From: Cycas panzhihuaensis
Taxonomy: Eukaryota; Cycadophyta
Assembly: GCA_023213395.1 (NCBI GenBank)
Contig: CM041465.1
Coordinates: 232,817,741 to 232,881,740, forward strand
Length of the DNA stretch: 64,000 bases
Direction of reading: 5' to 3'
Made by a program: the position numbers and the translations under genes. The notes beneath the pieces were generated by a model that did no database searches, was not told the DNA's origin, and saw nothing but the letters and a program-made list of their open reading frames with translations. This document shows positions 1 through 11,053 of this stretch, in pieces; position 1 is the first letter of the stretch, and the number at the start of each line of letters is the position of its first letter.

Positions 1-529
1 AATTCACCCCAATATTGTGGAAAACTTTCCAAGATTTCATTAAACAACTTGGGATTATCTTGCATGCTTTGTACTTGTTGGACCTTATCTTGACATTTCC
101 TCTTTGCTTCCTTTTGCTTCTCGAGACATTGGATCTAGTTATCTCCTCTTTGCTATGCTGCTTGATCTTGACCATCCTCGAAAGTGTTTGGGCACAACTC
201 TAGATGGTAACAATTTGTTAGTTTTGTTTCTTCCCATGCATTTTGCAACCAATTTAGCATGTAGGATGAGGATGAATTGTTGGATTGTACTTGATATGTT
301 ATCTTTGATCACAAGCTCACTGTCGATTCAATTTCTACTATTGTAGACAAGGCTTTCTCTATATCTTCAATCCTTTCAATATTGGGACCATCTGAGCATA
401 AAGGCAAAGTGACTACCTTTTCCCTTTTTAATAGTGTGAATGTATATCTCTGCCAATCCTATGTTGCTTTGGTGGCTTACAACCATTATCTCCCGAGCAA
501 TGTTAGATAGTCTTTTTATGGTTATGCAT

Positions 530-796
530 TCATGCCACTACAAAGTCTAAGACCGTTGCCCCTTTCGTTATTATTGGTACATTCATTAAGGTCCTCATTG
601 GCTTCACTTGTAGTGAATTAGTCAGCCTAATGAAATAGTATGGGGCAAGCACTTCCGACCTTCCCAAGGCGATCGAATAGGTCTCTGGCAGTACATTCAC
701 CTTTGATCTTGCATCCTCAATTGTCTTGCATAGAGTTGTCCCTAGAATGACCTTTAGAACTTGCCAGTCTATAGCATCACTTTTCAATGCCCTCAA
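530..796 (-). pseudogene. degraded retropepsin-like domain (gypsy protease)
   Basis: An 88-residue open stretch contains ARSKVNVLPETYSIALG followed by a Leu-rich segment, VPI and DFVV. Plant gypsy proteases commonly read D(S/T)GASVNVLP...LG...P...VPV..G...DFVV, and this stretch follows the same order with the catalytic triplet degraded to DAR. It is the only open stretch between the knuckles and the window start. Function is lost because the active-site Asp-Thr/Ser-Gly is not preserved. Confidence 0.5.
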
Positions 797-1228
797 AATT
801 GATTTTTCGATTTGTTCTAAAATTATTGACTAAAGGTAATCCACCTCCCACCACTTGAATGCTATAGTGATTGGGATTGTGACCCCCCAGTTTTGTCAAG
901 AGATCTTGAACTGACTACAATCTTTGCCAGGGACTCATCTCTTGCTTCTGTTGTGGGGGCTCTAGAGGAGTTGTTTTTCTTTTATGTACTTGTCCTTTAA
1001 AACATTGTTCTTGCTAACTTTCCTCAATCTACACTTCATTCATGACTTCTCGTAAAATTTTTACAGCTTCTTGTAGTCTTTTTTTTGTACTCCAGGTTTC
1101 GAAAAACTTCCAACTGCTCATGTTGTCAGCACCTTGTTACTCTGAGTTTGTAAATAAGATGGTATTTCTTTATTTGGAGCCTTTATAACCAACTTGGTTG
1201 TTTGAACTAAAGTGTTTGGATTCTTGGG

Positions 1229-1342
1229 GCAATTAGCCTACTCATGATCAGTTGGTCCACATTCTTCCCAGATGAAATCTCCTCCTTTTTTCTTCAGAGG
1301 ACACTTTGATCTGTAATGCCCTCATTTTTGGCACAAGTAGCA
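1229..1342 (-). pseudogene. tandem CCHC zinc knuckles of gypsy nucleocapsid
   Basis: On the minus strand 1342-1301 reads C-YL-C-QK(stop)G-H-YRSK-C, an exact CX2CX4HX4C spacing with one in-frame stop. A second unit at 1270-1229 reads W-EE-C-GPTD-H-E(stop)AN-C, the same spacing with the first Cys changed to Trp. CCHC knuckles bind RNA in retroelement nucleocapsids. Each unit carries one stop codon, so the protein is not made. The spacing match is strong enough to trust despite the decay. Confidence 0.6.
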
Positions 1343-1464
1343 TCTTATCAATTTTATTTTTCTTTTATATTAATTCATTGCTCCTTTGTCCATTTTTTTG
1401 ATAGTATGTGTTATGGACTTCAGGCTCTTGCCTCCTAGGTGCCTGTCCAAAATAATATTCCTAA

Positions 1465-2116
1465 TTATTGTGACAATTCCTTCCAACAATTTTCACACCA
1501 TTTTGTAGTTCCTTGGTGTTCATTCCTCGAATGTCCTTGTTTATTGCAATGTGGGGGATACCATACATTTTCTCTGGACCTCTCTATGTGTAAATGTGTT
1601 AATTTTGTCCACGAGTGCTTAATCTCAAGATTTTGTTGCATCCCAGTTGGTACTGACACTGGCAGTTGTTGTTTGAGAGGCTTCACTTCTTGTCGTAGGG
1701 CTTCCAATTCCATATTTGATCCCATTTGTGGAGTATGTTGCATCGATAACACTTCTCGAGTATTTCCTCCTTGTTGATAATTTGCTATAGATTGCTATAA
1801 GTTTGCATGCATCTATTGTAATTGGTGGAGGCTATAGCCCATCTGCATAGTTGGTTGTAGATATGCTCTCTTCATTTGATTCTTGAATTTCAATGCTAAT
1901 TCTTGCTCTTGTTCATAACTGTTCATGGGATGTAGATTTACCTTTTTTTGTTAAATGAGGAAGCAATTCTTGGACAAAATACTTCAAAGCCAACATAGGA
2001 TTGATTGGGGTTGTTGTGTCCATTTTGTTCATTATAGTCCTCATTGCCCCATCAAAAACACTTTTCGATTCTCCTGGTAATTGTTGAATCTCCTCCAATG
2101 CTTGAAAGATTGCCAC
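1465..2116 (-). pseudogene. gypsy gag fragment
   Basis: Two open stretches (2116-1913 and 1752-1465) read as a hydrophilic gag-like protein. The first contains the run IFQALEEIQQLPGESKSVFD and then a leucine-rich LPHLTKKGKS segment; the second ends in a basic, Trp/Cys-containing region (NEHQGTTKWCENCWKEL). They sit directly upstream, in element sense, of the zinc knuckles, which is the expected place for a capsid domain. The two pieces are in different frames with stops between them, so this is a dead gag. Assignment rests on position and style, not on a diagnostic catalytic motif. Confidence 0.45.
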
Positions 2117-2460
2117 AGGCTCTCATAACCTTTGGAATTTGTCAAGAAAGCATACTTGTTGTTCCCAAGTTGGGTTTGTGCTGGAACATACTGGAACCAT
2201 GATATTGCCACTCCCCTCAATGTTGACAGGTATTCGTCCCATTCACCAAGAATGATGAATTGCTACTAGCTCCTATGGGAAAATTTTCGATGGTACTTCC
2301 TATTTGGTTAGGGTTTCCTTCTCTCGGTGAGATAGTATATCTTGAGAAAATTGAACCAATAAATCTTTCTCCCATCTTATCGAAAGGGGATTCCAAATGT
2401 GAGTGAGGATTTCTTATCTCGCCAATGTAATGGTCCCACTCTCCACTCGTCATATTATAA

Positions 2461-3160
2461 ACTTCTACAATTATAGAGTTGTTTCTGCCATTTGTTGTTA
2501 TTGTCTTTTCTGATACGTGTATGTGTGACGATGTCCATCATAAATCTTCCTGAATATGGCCCTCCTCCAATGCACACTGTCGATTTATTTCCAGATTCAC
2601 TCTTTTTTACTTTGTTTGAATTGCTACCTCTTAGGCTAGGGTTTGCATCTCAATTGTTCCTGGGCTGGCCAACTCTTTATGTCCTAACTTGTCTTCTGGC
2701 ATTGACTTTTCTTCTTCTGTTGATTTTGCAGGTGGTAGCCTTTTCACCTGTCTTTTTAGTGTCATGAAAAACCTTGGCTTGTGTATGCCCTCCTGTGCCC
2801 AGTGCTCGCTATGCTTGTGGCAAGCCTCTTTTCTTCTTTTTGGATGATCTTTGGTGGCATGGAGAAGGGGCTTGTCCCTTCTACTCTCTCTCAGACATTT
2901 TTCTGTTATAATCTCTTTCCGAATTCAGAATGGCAATAGAACCAATGTGTGCTTTGCAATCTACTCCTACATTTTACGAGCCATTCAATTTAGATATGCA
3001 AACATAAAAAGGCAATACATTGATTGGGCATTTAAACAAATATCTTTATTCCAAGAGGGTGTTGCAACTGGTTCTCTTACAACTAGATGCGGTCGCAAAA
3101 AGTATTCATTCTTTACTCGAGCAAAATAATTTCAATACATGGAAAATATCTTAAAAATTA
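2461..3160. other. unassigned junction between two retroelement remnants
   Basis: Short open stretches exist on the plus strand (2492-2767 and 2851-3129), but they show no family motif and no codon pattern I can defend. The interval lies between the gypsy gag remnant and the first recognisable domain of copia element G. It may hold G's decayed gag, because the sequence just before 3161 precedes the zinc knuckle. Confidence 0.4.
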
Positions 3161-3754
3161 TGTCTTTATTGTGGTAAGATCAGACACTTTGTTGTAGATT
3201 GCATATTCAAGAAGGAAGATATTACTACTCATGAAAGGAAGGATGCCAAGAACAACAAAGAAAAAATCTCTTTTTTGGAAGCCTTGCCCTCTCAAGTCAA
3301 CCCTAGAGATGATTGGTACATTGACTTTGGAGCGTTCAAACATATCACAGTTGGGCGTGATTGGTTCGAGAAGTTTAACAACTATAAAGAAGGAGCCTCA
3401 GTTGAATTAGGGGACGACACCACTCTTTATATTCAAGGAAATTGAATAATTCTTGCAATAATAGATGAAAAAATTAAAAAGGCTGGCAATATTCTTTATG
3501 TACCTAGGATGAAGAAAAATCTTCTTTCTGTATCACAAATGACCAAGAAAAATCTTGAAGTTGTATTCAATGGCAATAAATGCCTAATTAAAGATGAAAA
3601 TCAAAAAGTTATAGGAGAGGTAATAGAAAAAAATAGGCTTTATAAATTCTTAGCAACCCTTGCCACTCGAGCCTTGTTTGTAAATCATGTCAAAAACAAT
3701 AGTGAAATTTGGCATATGAGGCATGGTCAGCTGTCATATAAATGGCTTGCATAA
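3161..3754 (+). pseudogene. copia G nucleocapsid knuckle, protease and GAG-pre-integrase
   Basis: The knuckle C-LY-C-GKIR-H-FVVD-C starts at 3161 with exact CX2CX4HX4C spacing. About 40 codons on, the protease site reads DWYIDFGAFKHIT, where active copies have DSGAS or DSGAT; the Ser-to-Phe change would inactivate it. The stretch YVPRMKKNLLSVSQM (about 3500) is the conserved region after the protease. The open part 3509-3754 carries it and then the His-rich HMRHGQLS segment of the GAG-pre-integrase domain. One stop interrupts the region near 3445. Confidence 0.75.
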
Positions 3755-3869
3755 CTCAAGTATCATAGCATTGTAAAAGGTCTTCCTTCTGTAGCAAAAC
3801 CTCATTTAGTGTGTGAAGGGTGCATGCCAGGCAAGCAACATAGATAGATGTTTCACCAAAGTACCTAGA

Positions 3870-4390
3870 GGTCTCAAACATTAGAATTAATAGACAATGA
3901 CATCTGCGAACATGTCACTCTAGCTTCCATTAGAGGAGCAAGGTACTATTTAACCCTCATAGATGATTGTATGAGGAAGGTATGGGTGTACTTTTGCAAG
4001 AACAAGTCAGATGTCATCAATATCTTTAAAGAATTCAGGGCACATGTTGAAAGGGAAAGTGATAAAAAGATCAAAGTTTTAAGAATAGGTAATGGAGGAG
4101 AATTTTACTGCAATGACTTGTACAAGTATTGCAAGGCTTATGGAATCAAGAGGCAACTCACCATTGCATACAATCCTCAATCAAATGGAGTTGAGAATGT
4201 CCATCACTGAAATTGCTAGAGCTCTTTTGAAAGGATGAAATGTACCAGACAAATTTTGGGCAGAAGTTGTAAATACAACTATTTATCTTCTCAATAGGAG
4301 TCCCACTAAAGTTTTAAAAGGAGTAACTCCTGACGAAGCATGGACAAATAGAAAACTAGATATTTCACATCTAAGAATCTTTGATTGTAC
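3870..4390 (+). pseudogene. copia G integrase catalytic core (inactive)
   Basis: The core contains LTLIDDCMRKVWVYF followed by RIGNGGEF and NPQSNGVEN. In functional copia integrases the second catalytic Asp lies in RTDNGGEF; here it is Gly. The third residue region, normally NGVAER, is shifted to NGVEN by a local loss. Stops occur near 4210. The downstream LLNRSPTK and TPDEAW wording, normal after the core, is still readable. This encoded the enzyme that inserts cDNA into the genome; it is now dead. Confidence 0.75.
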
Positions 4391-4394
4391 AACC

Positions 4395-4972
4395 TATGTT
4401 CACTTACCAAATGAGAAAAGAAAAATGTTGGATGATAAAAGTATCAAATATTTCCTTGTAGGATGCAGTGGGAAATCCAAAGCATACAGATGCATGGATT
4501 TGAAAACAAACAAAATAATTATAAGTAGAGATGTAACACTTGATGAGTCTATGTCCATCAACATGATTAAGGAATCCTCATCCTCTCGCTCACAAACGAT
4601 AGATGAAGAAGAAATAACATGACAAGTTCTAGCTTGCCCATGATCATAAGTACTAACTTGGCCACCAACTTACTTGAGTAATATATGTTCACATCCTAGA
4701 TGAGAAAAGAAAAAAGTCGGATGACAAAAGTATCAAATGTATCCTTATAGGATGCAGTGAAAAATCTAAAGCATACTGATGTATGGATTTGAAAACACAC
4801 AAAATAATCATAAGTAAAGATGTAACATTTGATGAGTCTATGTCCATCAACATGATTAAGGAATTTGCATCCTCTTGCCCACAGATGAGAGATAAAGAAG
4901 AAATAGCACCACAAGTTCCAGCCTGCGCACCACCTCAAGCACCAACTTGTCCACTAACATGCTTGCCTGCAA
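4395..4972 (+). repeat. 289-bp tandem duplication in copia G integrase C-terminal region
   Basis: The segment beginning TATGTTCAC at 4395 recurs at 4684 (TATGTTCAC). Both copies continue through matching blocks such as GATGAGAAAAGAAAAA-like and CTATGTCCATCAACATGATT. Copies are clearly diverged by point changes and small indels, so the duplication is not recent. It repeats the integrase C-terminal segment containing the conserved KSKAYR and ISRDVTLDES wording. A functional element has one copy only. Confidence 0.85.
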
Positions 4973-5149
4973 GTTGTGAAGCTCTAGCAGATGTCTAAGA
5001 TGACAACCAAAATATTGTTGCTACAAAATGATTACAAAATGGTATCTTAAGACATTGGAGGATTCAAGAATGTAAAATGCAGAAGACCTAGAAAGGGGAG
5101 GAACCAATAGGCAAGTTCAACCCTCTCTTTTGTGTAATGTTGAACCTCT

Positions 5150-5990
5150 AGCTTATGAAGAGGCTAGCAAGGACAAAAAATAGGGAAGAGCCATGAATGA
5201 AGAAATCAAAAGCATCCAGAAAAATAATACTTGGGTTTTGGTTGAACCTTTTGTTGATGAACCAATTGTGGGTTGTAACTGGATCTTCAAATAAAAAGAA
5301 AAAGCTTTTTGGGATGATAGAAAAGCACAAAGCTTGACTACTCGCTTGTCGTCTTACTCAAACCAACGGACTTGACTCTAAAGAAACCTTCGCCCCTATT
5401 GCAAAAATGATAACTGTTAGAATTGTTTTAGCAGTAGTAGCTCAACATGGATGGAAGGTATATCAAATGGATGCTAAGGGTGCCTTTCTACATGGAAGTC
5501 TATCGAAAGAAGTATACATGGAACAACCTCCTGGGTATACAAAGAAAGGAAAGGAACATTTGATATGTAGGCTGAAAAAGACCTTGTATGGTCTTGAACA
5601 AGCACCACGATTGTGGTATGACAAAATTGATGTACATTAAAGACAAAATGAATTCAACAAATGTGAAGCAAATCCTAGTTTGTATATTTACAAAACAAAA
5701 GGTAGAAAAGTCGCCATAATTATTTTGTATGTCAATGATCTAACCATTACTGGTGATAACACAGGGAGAATTCAAAGCACAAAACAAACATTATATACAT
5801 CTTTTGAAGTGATAGGCATGGGACTCCTACATTACTACTTGGGGATTGAAGTAGATCGACAATGGAATGGTATCTTCTTATTAGAAACCAAGAATGCAAA
5901 AAGGCTTCTATAAGTCTTTGGCATGGAAAATTGTAAACTAGCAGCAATGCCAATGGACATAGGATGTAAGCTCACTATAGATGAAGTGGG
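5150..5990 (+). pseudogene. copia G reverse transcriptase (inactive)
   Basis: The region starts with the conserved EEAS...AMNEEIKSIQKNNTW segment (about 5158), then YQMDAKGAFLHGSLSKEVYM and LYGLEQAPRLWYDKI (5407-5640). The catalytic box at about 5728 reads YVNDLTIT where active copia enzymes have YVDD, so one catalytic Asp is lost. LLHYYLGIEV follows. Several stops and frame changes occur. The domain identity is certain; activity is excluded. Confidence 0.85.
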
Positions 5991-5999
5991 CAAATCGAT

Positions 6000-6660
6000 T
6001 GATGAATCCTTGTATAGAAGATTGGTAGGTAATCTAATTTACCTAACAACCACTAGGCTAGATATTGTGTATGCTATCGGAATAATATCTCACATCATGT
6101 CAACCCCCAAACAAGCTCACTAGAAGGCTGCAAAAAGAATTCTAAGGTATGTTAAAGGGACTTTGAACTTAGGTCTGGAGTACTCCAATGCCCATGGTAT
6201 CAAATTAATTGGATACATCGGTTCGGATTAGGTAGGAGAAGTCAATGACAGAAAATCCACTATAGGATATTGTTTCAGTATAGGCAGTAGCATCATCTCT
6301 TGGTATAGCAAGTAACAATTGACCATTGCTTTATCTTCAACAGAGGTTGAATACAAAGTAGCAATCAACATTTCATGTGAGGCCATATGGCTTGAAAGGA
6401 TGTTGGAAGAACTAAATTAGACCCAATTGTTCCCTGCTTTTATATTCTGCGAGAATTAGAGTACCATAAAAATAACCAAAAATCTTGACTTTTAGGCTAG
6501 AACTAAGCACATCGAAGTCCATCATTATTATATCAGAGAAAGGGTACAACAATAAGAAATTGAGTTACTGTATTGGCCAAATGAAGAGGGATTAGTTGAC
6601 ATCTTCCCAAAACCACTTGGAAAACAAAAGTTTCAACATCTTAGATAACAAATAAGTTTA
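6000..6660 (+). pseudogene. copia G RNase H region
   Basis: Readable blocks include LVGNLIYLTTTRLDI, RILRYVKGTLNLGLEY, DRKSTIGYC, ALSSTEVEYKVA and ARTKHIEVHHYYIRE, in the normal order for the copia connection and RNase H domains. The end reads a VDIF.KPLGK block and then stops just before the polypurine tract. At least seven in-frame stops are present. RNase H would remove the RNA template during reverse transcription. Confidence 0.8.
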
Positions 6661-6684
6661 AGTGCAAAGGAATAATTTTTTTTT

Positions 6685-6970
6685 GAGGGGGGGTGGGTGT
6701 AGAAATAATGTTATTCCAAAGTTGCAAACTTAGGCTTAGCATTTAATATTAAGGGTCGTGTATGTTTTTCCCCTTTTGCATGTAGAACGCTTTCCACTTA
6801 CGTTGAGAGGTTCTGTTTGTATTTATGTGTACTCTTATCAACACAATATGATCAAGGGAGTATTGCTTATTTTTGCTTGCAAGATTTACCATTAGTATTT
6901 GAGATGGTTGCTGTGAGTTTTTTGTTATGTCTTTATTTGAGGAATACACTTGCATCTTTCATAAAATTAT
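6685..6970 (+). other. copia G polypurine tract and start of probable 3' LTR
   Basis: GAGGGGGGG at 6685-6693 follows the RNase H end directly and is the plus-strand primer site for copia cDNA synthesis. The likely LTR start is the TG at 6694 or 6698 (TGTAGAAATAATG). I found no second copy of this sequence and no clear CA terminus, so the right border is approximate. Confidence 0.5.
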
Positions 6971-7660
6971 GAATAATATTTTAGAGAGGAGTAGATAATT
7001 TGATCCAATTAGAAAAATTGGGCCCACCCGTTGTATACCTTCTTTTTTATTCCCCTTTGATCAATATGCTTCACTAAATTGGAATCATTACATACCATGC
7101 AACAAAAACAAGGGAGAGATAATCATCCCCTCCATCCCTATGGACGATGTAAAATCATACAATCAACTTGTTGGACTAGAATACCCATATAGCCCAAAAT
7201 GACCATAATATACATATAATCCAGGGGGATACCAAATAACCCAACCAAACTCTAACAATACTTGAATGCCACCCTCACCAATTGCCTGAACTAAGCCTAA
7301 GCACCTCCACGCACCATCTTGTTTATCGGGAGGATCTTCTCTTATTTTCCACCTTTTATATTAAGGGAGCTCTACATTAATAGGCATAAGAGTTTGCATA
7401 GTTTTACCCTACCCATTTGGAGGGGAGCCTAATCCTTGAGAAGGGGCAAAATGAATGACTTTAGTGCTAGGTAGATGCCCAAACATCACCCTATTGTTGG
7501 CATTTTTGAGATTTGTTTTGACCCCAAGAGCAAGATATGTGCTTATCATGGTCAAAGGGCAGTTGTGGGCTTGCTTCTTTTGAAGGCACATTGGTCATAG
7601 TGCACTAGGTTGAGCTTTAATTGTCTATTGGTTCAAGATGGTGGGAAAGTATGAGTTGAA

Positions 7661-8402
7661 CTTTTTTGGCTTAGCCATTGATCTACAATGAACATGAAGT
7701 TAGAACCACATAAATCATATTAGAAATGAAACATAAAATTGGAGTTTCACCTTTGAAAATCATAGGATTTCCAATTTGCCAAATGCAATGTAGGGTTTCA
7801 ATACGAAGAAGTTCTTATGGTAATTGTTTGGGAAAGGATTTTGTTGTCTCTTATGATGGTGCCATTCTATCCAATGGATTTAAACATAACAAGTTTAGGA
7901 AAAGTCTGAACCATTCCCAAGTTGATTTGGTCTGTGGACATCACTATAATAGGTGTAATAGTGTTTCTTGATGTCCACAAATTACATAGTTCATGACTAC
8001 TTATATAGGCTCCCTTAGCTTGGCTTTGAGTCAAACTTTTTTGGCTTAGCCATTTATCGACAATTAATACAAAGTTAGAATCACATAAATCATATTAGAA
8101 GCAAAGCATAAAGTAGAGTTTTACCATTCAAAATCATAGAATTTCCATTTTGCCAAATGCAATGTAGGGTTTCAATACGAAGAAGTTCCTATGGTAATTA
8201 TTTGGGAAGGGTTTTGTTGTCTCTCGTGATGGTGACATTCTATCCAATGGATTTAATGATAACAAGTTTTGCAAAAGTCTGAATCATTACCAAGTTGATC
8301 TGGTCTATGGACGCCACTAGAATAGGTGCAAGAGTATTTCTTGATGTCCACAAATTACATAGGTCATTACTACTTGTCTAGGATTCCTTAGCTTGGCTTT
8401 GG
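7661..8402 (-). repeat. 375-bp tandem duplication of the LINE zf-RVT region
   Basis: Copy one is 7661-8035 and copy two 8036-8402, sharing CTTTTTTGGCTTAGCC, GGGTTTCAATACGAAGAAG and ATTCTATCCAATGGATTTAA. On the minus strand both read the zf-RVT signature: ICGHQETLLHLL..CPQTKSTWEWF in the left copy and ICGHQEILLHLF in the right. The right copy is still joined to the upstream ORF2 sequence and the left one leads to the 3' tail. Divergence by eye is considerable, so the event is old. Confidence 0.8.
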
Positions 8403-9169
8403 TAGCCTGTCAATTGTGTAGTAAACATAGGGCCAAAAAAACATTCTCAGGTTCTATTGGGACTTTCCATATCCATTTTAAGTGCCTTTGCCTTGTCATA
8501 TCATTGTCGATAATGTTCCAAACCCTGTTCATCTTTAACAAGGATCTTGCCTCCTGGCACCATCAATTTTTACACGTGAGATGTGAGAAACTTGATGAAT
8601 GATTTTGATGCATATCATGACTAGTTCTTCGACCACATCTTGTTGCCATTAGGGCTAAGGGTAATGATTTGGGAGGTAGGACAATACTTACATATCTCAT
8701 CAGTGATGAATTTATTAGAAGCCTTGAGGTTGAATTCATGTTCGAGTGGCGAGCATTGTTTCAATTGACCTCTGTTCTTATCAAAATGTTGGGTAATTAT
8801 AGACATGTCTTTCTTGTTTAGACTTCAATAATCGAACCGTCGATGCTCTCCTAAACACAACCCCTTTCTTGTATTAGTGGTGGCCACCAAATAGAGTATT
8901 GTTTAAATGACAACCTCATTTAAGGTTCATCCCCATGCCGAGCAACCCACTTCTTACAATCTTCTTGAGGTTTCTAGATGTTTATGAAAATGGGGGAATC
9001 AACAATCTTTAGAGGAAGTAGTGCAATAAGCATTGTATGTAGAATCAAGTTAAATCCATTATGACCTGTAAGGTTGGCCCTACTCAAGATATGCCTAATT
9101 AGTAGCTTTAAAGGCTTAGCTCCCTTGTTAGTTTTGACAAGCCAATTACCACATAATGCTCGACCCTGC

Positions 9170-9773
9170 AATTTGATATCAATGATACGTAGGTCACCTT
9201 CATCCTTGGGTTTGCAACAGATTTGTTAGGTTACATTGCTAAAGCCTTTTTAACCTTCTTTAGTGTCTGACAAGAAGGATTTCAGTGATCTGACAAGTCA
9301 ATCATATGGTGCATTAGATGGTACTAGCAAGAGGAGTAATACACATGGGTGGTAGGCATCACTTTGGAGCAAAGATGAAATCTTCTAGTGAAAGAGAAAA
9401 ATCTAGAAGACCAAGTTTGTGGATTTTCTCTCGACCATGTGAATCACATATTCCCACATTTCTGTTAAAGAAATGCTAAAGGCAAAAGGAATATCAAGAC
9501 ATTTAAGAATTGCACTAGGCTTAATCTAGGCCCATCCAAATTTATCATGCCGTTGTTGCCTATCCCTTAGAGACTATAAATGTCAGGTTGTCTTTTCTCA
9601 TTGTGTTTTGGAATCTTAGGTTGAACAAAATGTATAGATAGTCTTTAGGGCTTCCTTTGTATACCTTGGCTTGGCTTTGACGGTATTAAAAGAGTCATTA
9701 GCAAACTTATCATTGATCAATTACTTGCCCTCCATTTTCGGGAAAGAGATGCCTCTAATTAAATGCTGGGTCA
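9170..9773 (-). pseudogene. LINE reverse transcriptase fragment (active site mutated)
   Basis: Near 9700 the minus strand reads LINDKFANDSFNTVKA, matching the LINE box F-A-D-D with the second-to-last residue changed (FAND). Upstream in the same frame is GISFPKMEGK, the usual segment before the box. Downstream are SLTEMWEYVIHMVERKS and LVPSNAPYD, matching the thumb region in which cleaved targets are primed. The remnant begins abruptly at 9773; earlier RT motifs and the endonuclease are absent. Confidence 0.7.
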
Positions 9774-10254
9774 TGTTAGGATATGATTATGTTTGTGTGT
9801 GTCAAGGTGTCATGTCACAAACATATTAATGTTGTTACAAATATGTTATATGTTAATAAGTAGTTGTAGAAGGTTGTTATGATGAGCCACCACATGTGGT
9901 ATATAAAGGAATCATGAACACTTTGGAGATCATGATCGAGTGTTAGGATCAAGAGTCACCATTCTATGAATCTTGGCATTGGATTTGGGTGTAGGGTTGG
10001 TTAGGGATGACCACATAAGTCTAGTGTGCCATACTGTATTTGCTGTTCTATTCGATTTTGTTAATGAGCAATAAAATGACATGTTGGTTGTGGATTGGTA
10101 TGCATGAATGCTTGTGTCTATTCATTCCTCATCTTGTACTAGTAATTAGATGTACTTGTATATGAGTTTATATAATGTTAGTGTTGTATTTCTAGCATGT
10201 GGATTTCTTTCTTCCCATTTTTCCCATAACCAATCTAGAAAGATATAATCAACA
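9774..10254 (+). mobile_element. LTR of Ty3/gypsy element C (5' LTR)
   Basis: The segment begins TGTTAGGATATG and ends AATCAACA, then TTTGATATCATTG, which occupies the PBS position, and then gag-like sequence. A TATA-like TATATAAAG lies at 9900-9908 and a polyadenylation-like AATAAAA at 10070-10076, in the right order for U3-R-U5. No second copy is visible in the window, so the borders rest on these internal signs. Confidence 0.6.
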
Positions 10255-11053
10255 TTTGATATCATTGTCGATCTAGGAATGAAAGGGAATGGGGATCGAG
10301 GGAAGCCTATAGAAAGGTAGATGATGATCCTTGACGTGCATAGAGAAATTGGCTCATTGGAAGGTTTGGTGCAAATTCAAATAAGGGAATAAGATTTTGA
10401 GATAATCCAATGGATGCAAGATTTCTTATTACAACATAACATTATTAGAATTTATATGGATGGTATTGTGGTAATATGATTGGAATTGTTGACAGGCATA
10501 TTGGATCATGGTTGATATTAACTAATGCCAAGTCCAAAGATGACACAATCAATGCACATTATGGGACAACAAAAACTTGGACAAATTAGTCACTCTAAGC
10601 AAGTAAACTAGAGCAATTTGATAATTGTTGTTCATGTATGACAAATTTTGAGAGATTGGGAGCAAAATCAAGAATGTGATCAAGTTTTGAGAGATTGGGA
10701 ACAAGAGCAAGAATGAGACCAAGAAGTGAAGGAGGTTGCAGATTCATTTGCACGATCGAGTCTTGAGGATGTCACAGGGAAAGTGAAAGGTTAGTTGTTG
10801 GAGGCATCCTTGATAGGAGTTTTGGAATAGAAGCCAACCCCACAAAGAGCAAGCGAGGTCGAGTACTATTTGGCAAATTCCACAAACGACAATGTCTTGA
10901 TCATAAACACTATCACACCCATGAATTCGAACAACGGAGGCTTGCTAAACTAAATCAAGCAAGGTCCAAAGCATACCAACTTCAATTTACTATGGTAGCA
11001 CCTAAATGAGGCAAACAAAAGTTACCAACTTTTAGTGGGAGTGTATGTGAGGA
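10255..11053 (+). pseudogene. gypsy element C gag, 5' part
   Basis: From about 10785 a basic gag-like frame is open for roughly 90 codons apart from one stop (VLFGKFHKRQCLDHKHYHTH, then EQRRLAKLNQARSKAYQLQF). It ends KLPTFSGSVCED at 11053, wording typical of the start of a plant gypsy gag capsid domain. A short internal repeat reading LRDWEQEQE occurs twice around 10655-10720. The frame is broken at 11053 by insertion of copia A1 and resumes after 17603. Confidence 0.6.

Larger units (their letters stand above)
1..2460 (-). mobile_element. Ty3/gypsy LTR retrotransposon remnant (gag to protease)
   Basis: Reading leftwards on the minus strand, a gag-like stretch (about 2450-1465), two zinc knuckles (1342-1229) and a retropepsin-like stretch (796-530) follow in the order gag - nucleocapsid - protease, as in plant Ty3/gypsy elements. 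The reading is broken by many stops and frameshifts. No RT motif is visible before the window edge and no LTR was found, so the rest of pol lies outside or is lost. The tandem double knuckle and the protease wording point to gypsy rather than copia. The gypsy class is an inference from family knowledge; the motifs are seen directly. Confidence 0.6.
3161..6700 (+). mobile_element. Ty1/copia element G, degraded gag-pol and 3' end
   Basis: In order on the plus strand: a CCHC knuckle (3161-3202), retropepsin, GAG-pre-integrase, integrase core, RT, RNase H and a PPT. Integrase before RT is diagnostic of Ty1/copia. It is a separate family from the family A copies elsewhere in the window: protein wording differs throughout (YTKKGKEHLICRLKKTLYGL, for example). 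The coding region has about twenty stops and frameshifts. No 5' LTR was found and the 3' LTR end is unclear. A 289-bp tandem duplication sits after the integrase core. Confidence 0.85.
6970..9773 (-). mobile_element. LINE (non-LTR retrotransposon) ORF2 remnant
   Basis: On the minus strand from 9773 leftwards the order is: the RT active-site region, the RT thumb and connection, the block CCKPKDEGDLRIIDIKLQG followed by ALCGNWL, then a zf-RVT domain. This order and the PKDEGGLGI-type block are typical of plant L1-like LINE ORF2. The coding is broken by stops and frameshifts. The 5' side ends exactly where the LTR of gypsy element C begins, so C probably inserted into it. The 3' end and poly(A) tail could not be placed. 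A 375-bp duplication covers the zf-RVT region. Confidence 0.75.

Noticed and set aside
1439-1777. 112-codon plus-strand Cys-rich open frame
   Set aside because: It is antisense to the gypsy gag remnant; the Cys content comes from the opposite-strand codons.
2492-2767. Hydrophobic plus-strand frame resembling a membrane protein
   Set aside because: The opposite strand reads hydrophilic gag-like sequence; the hydrophobicity is the usual antisense effect.
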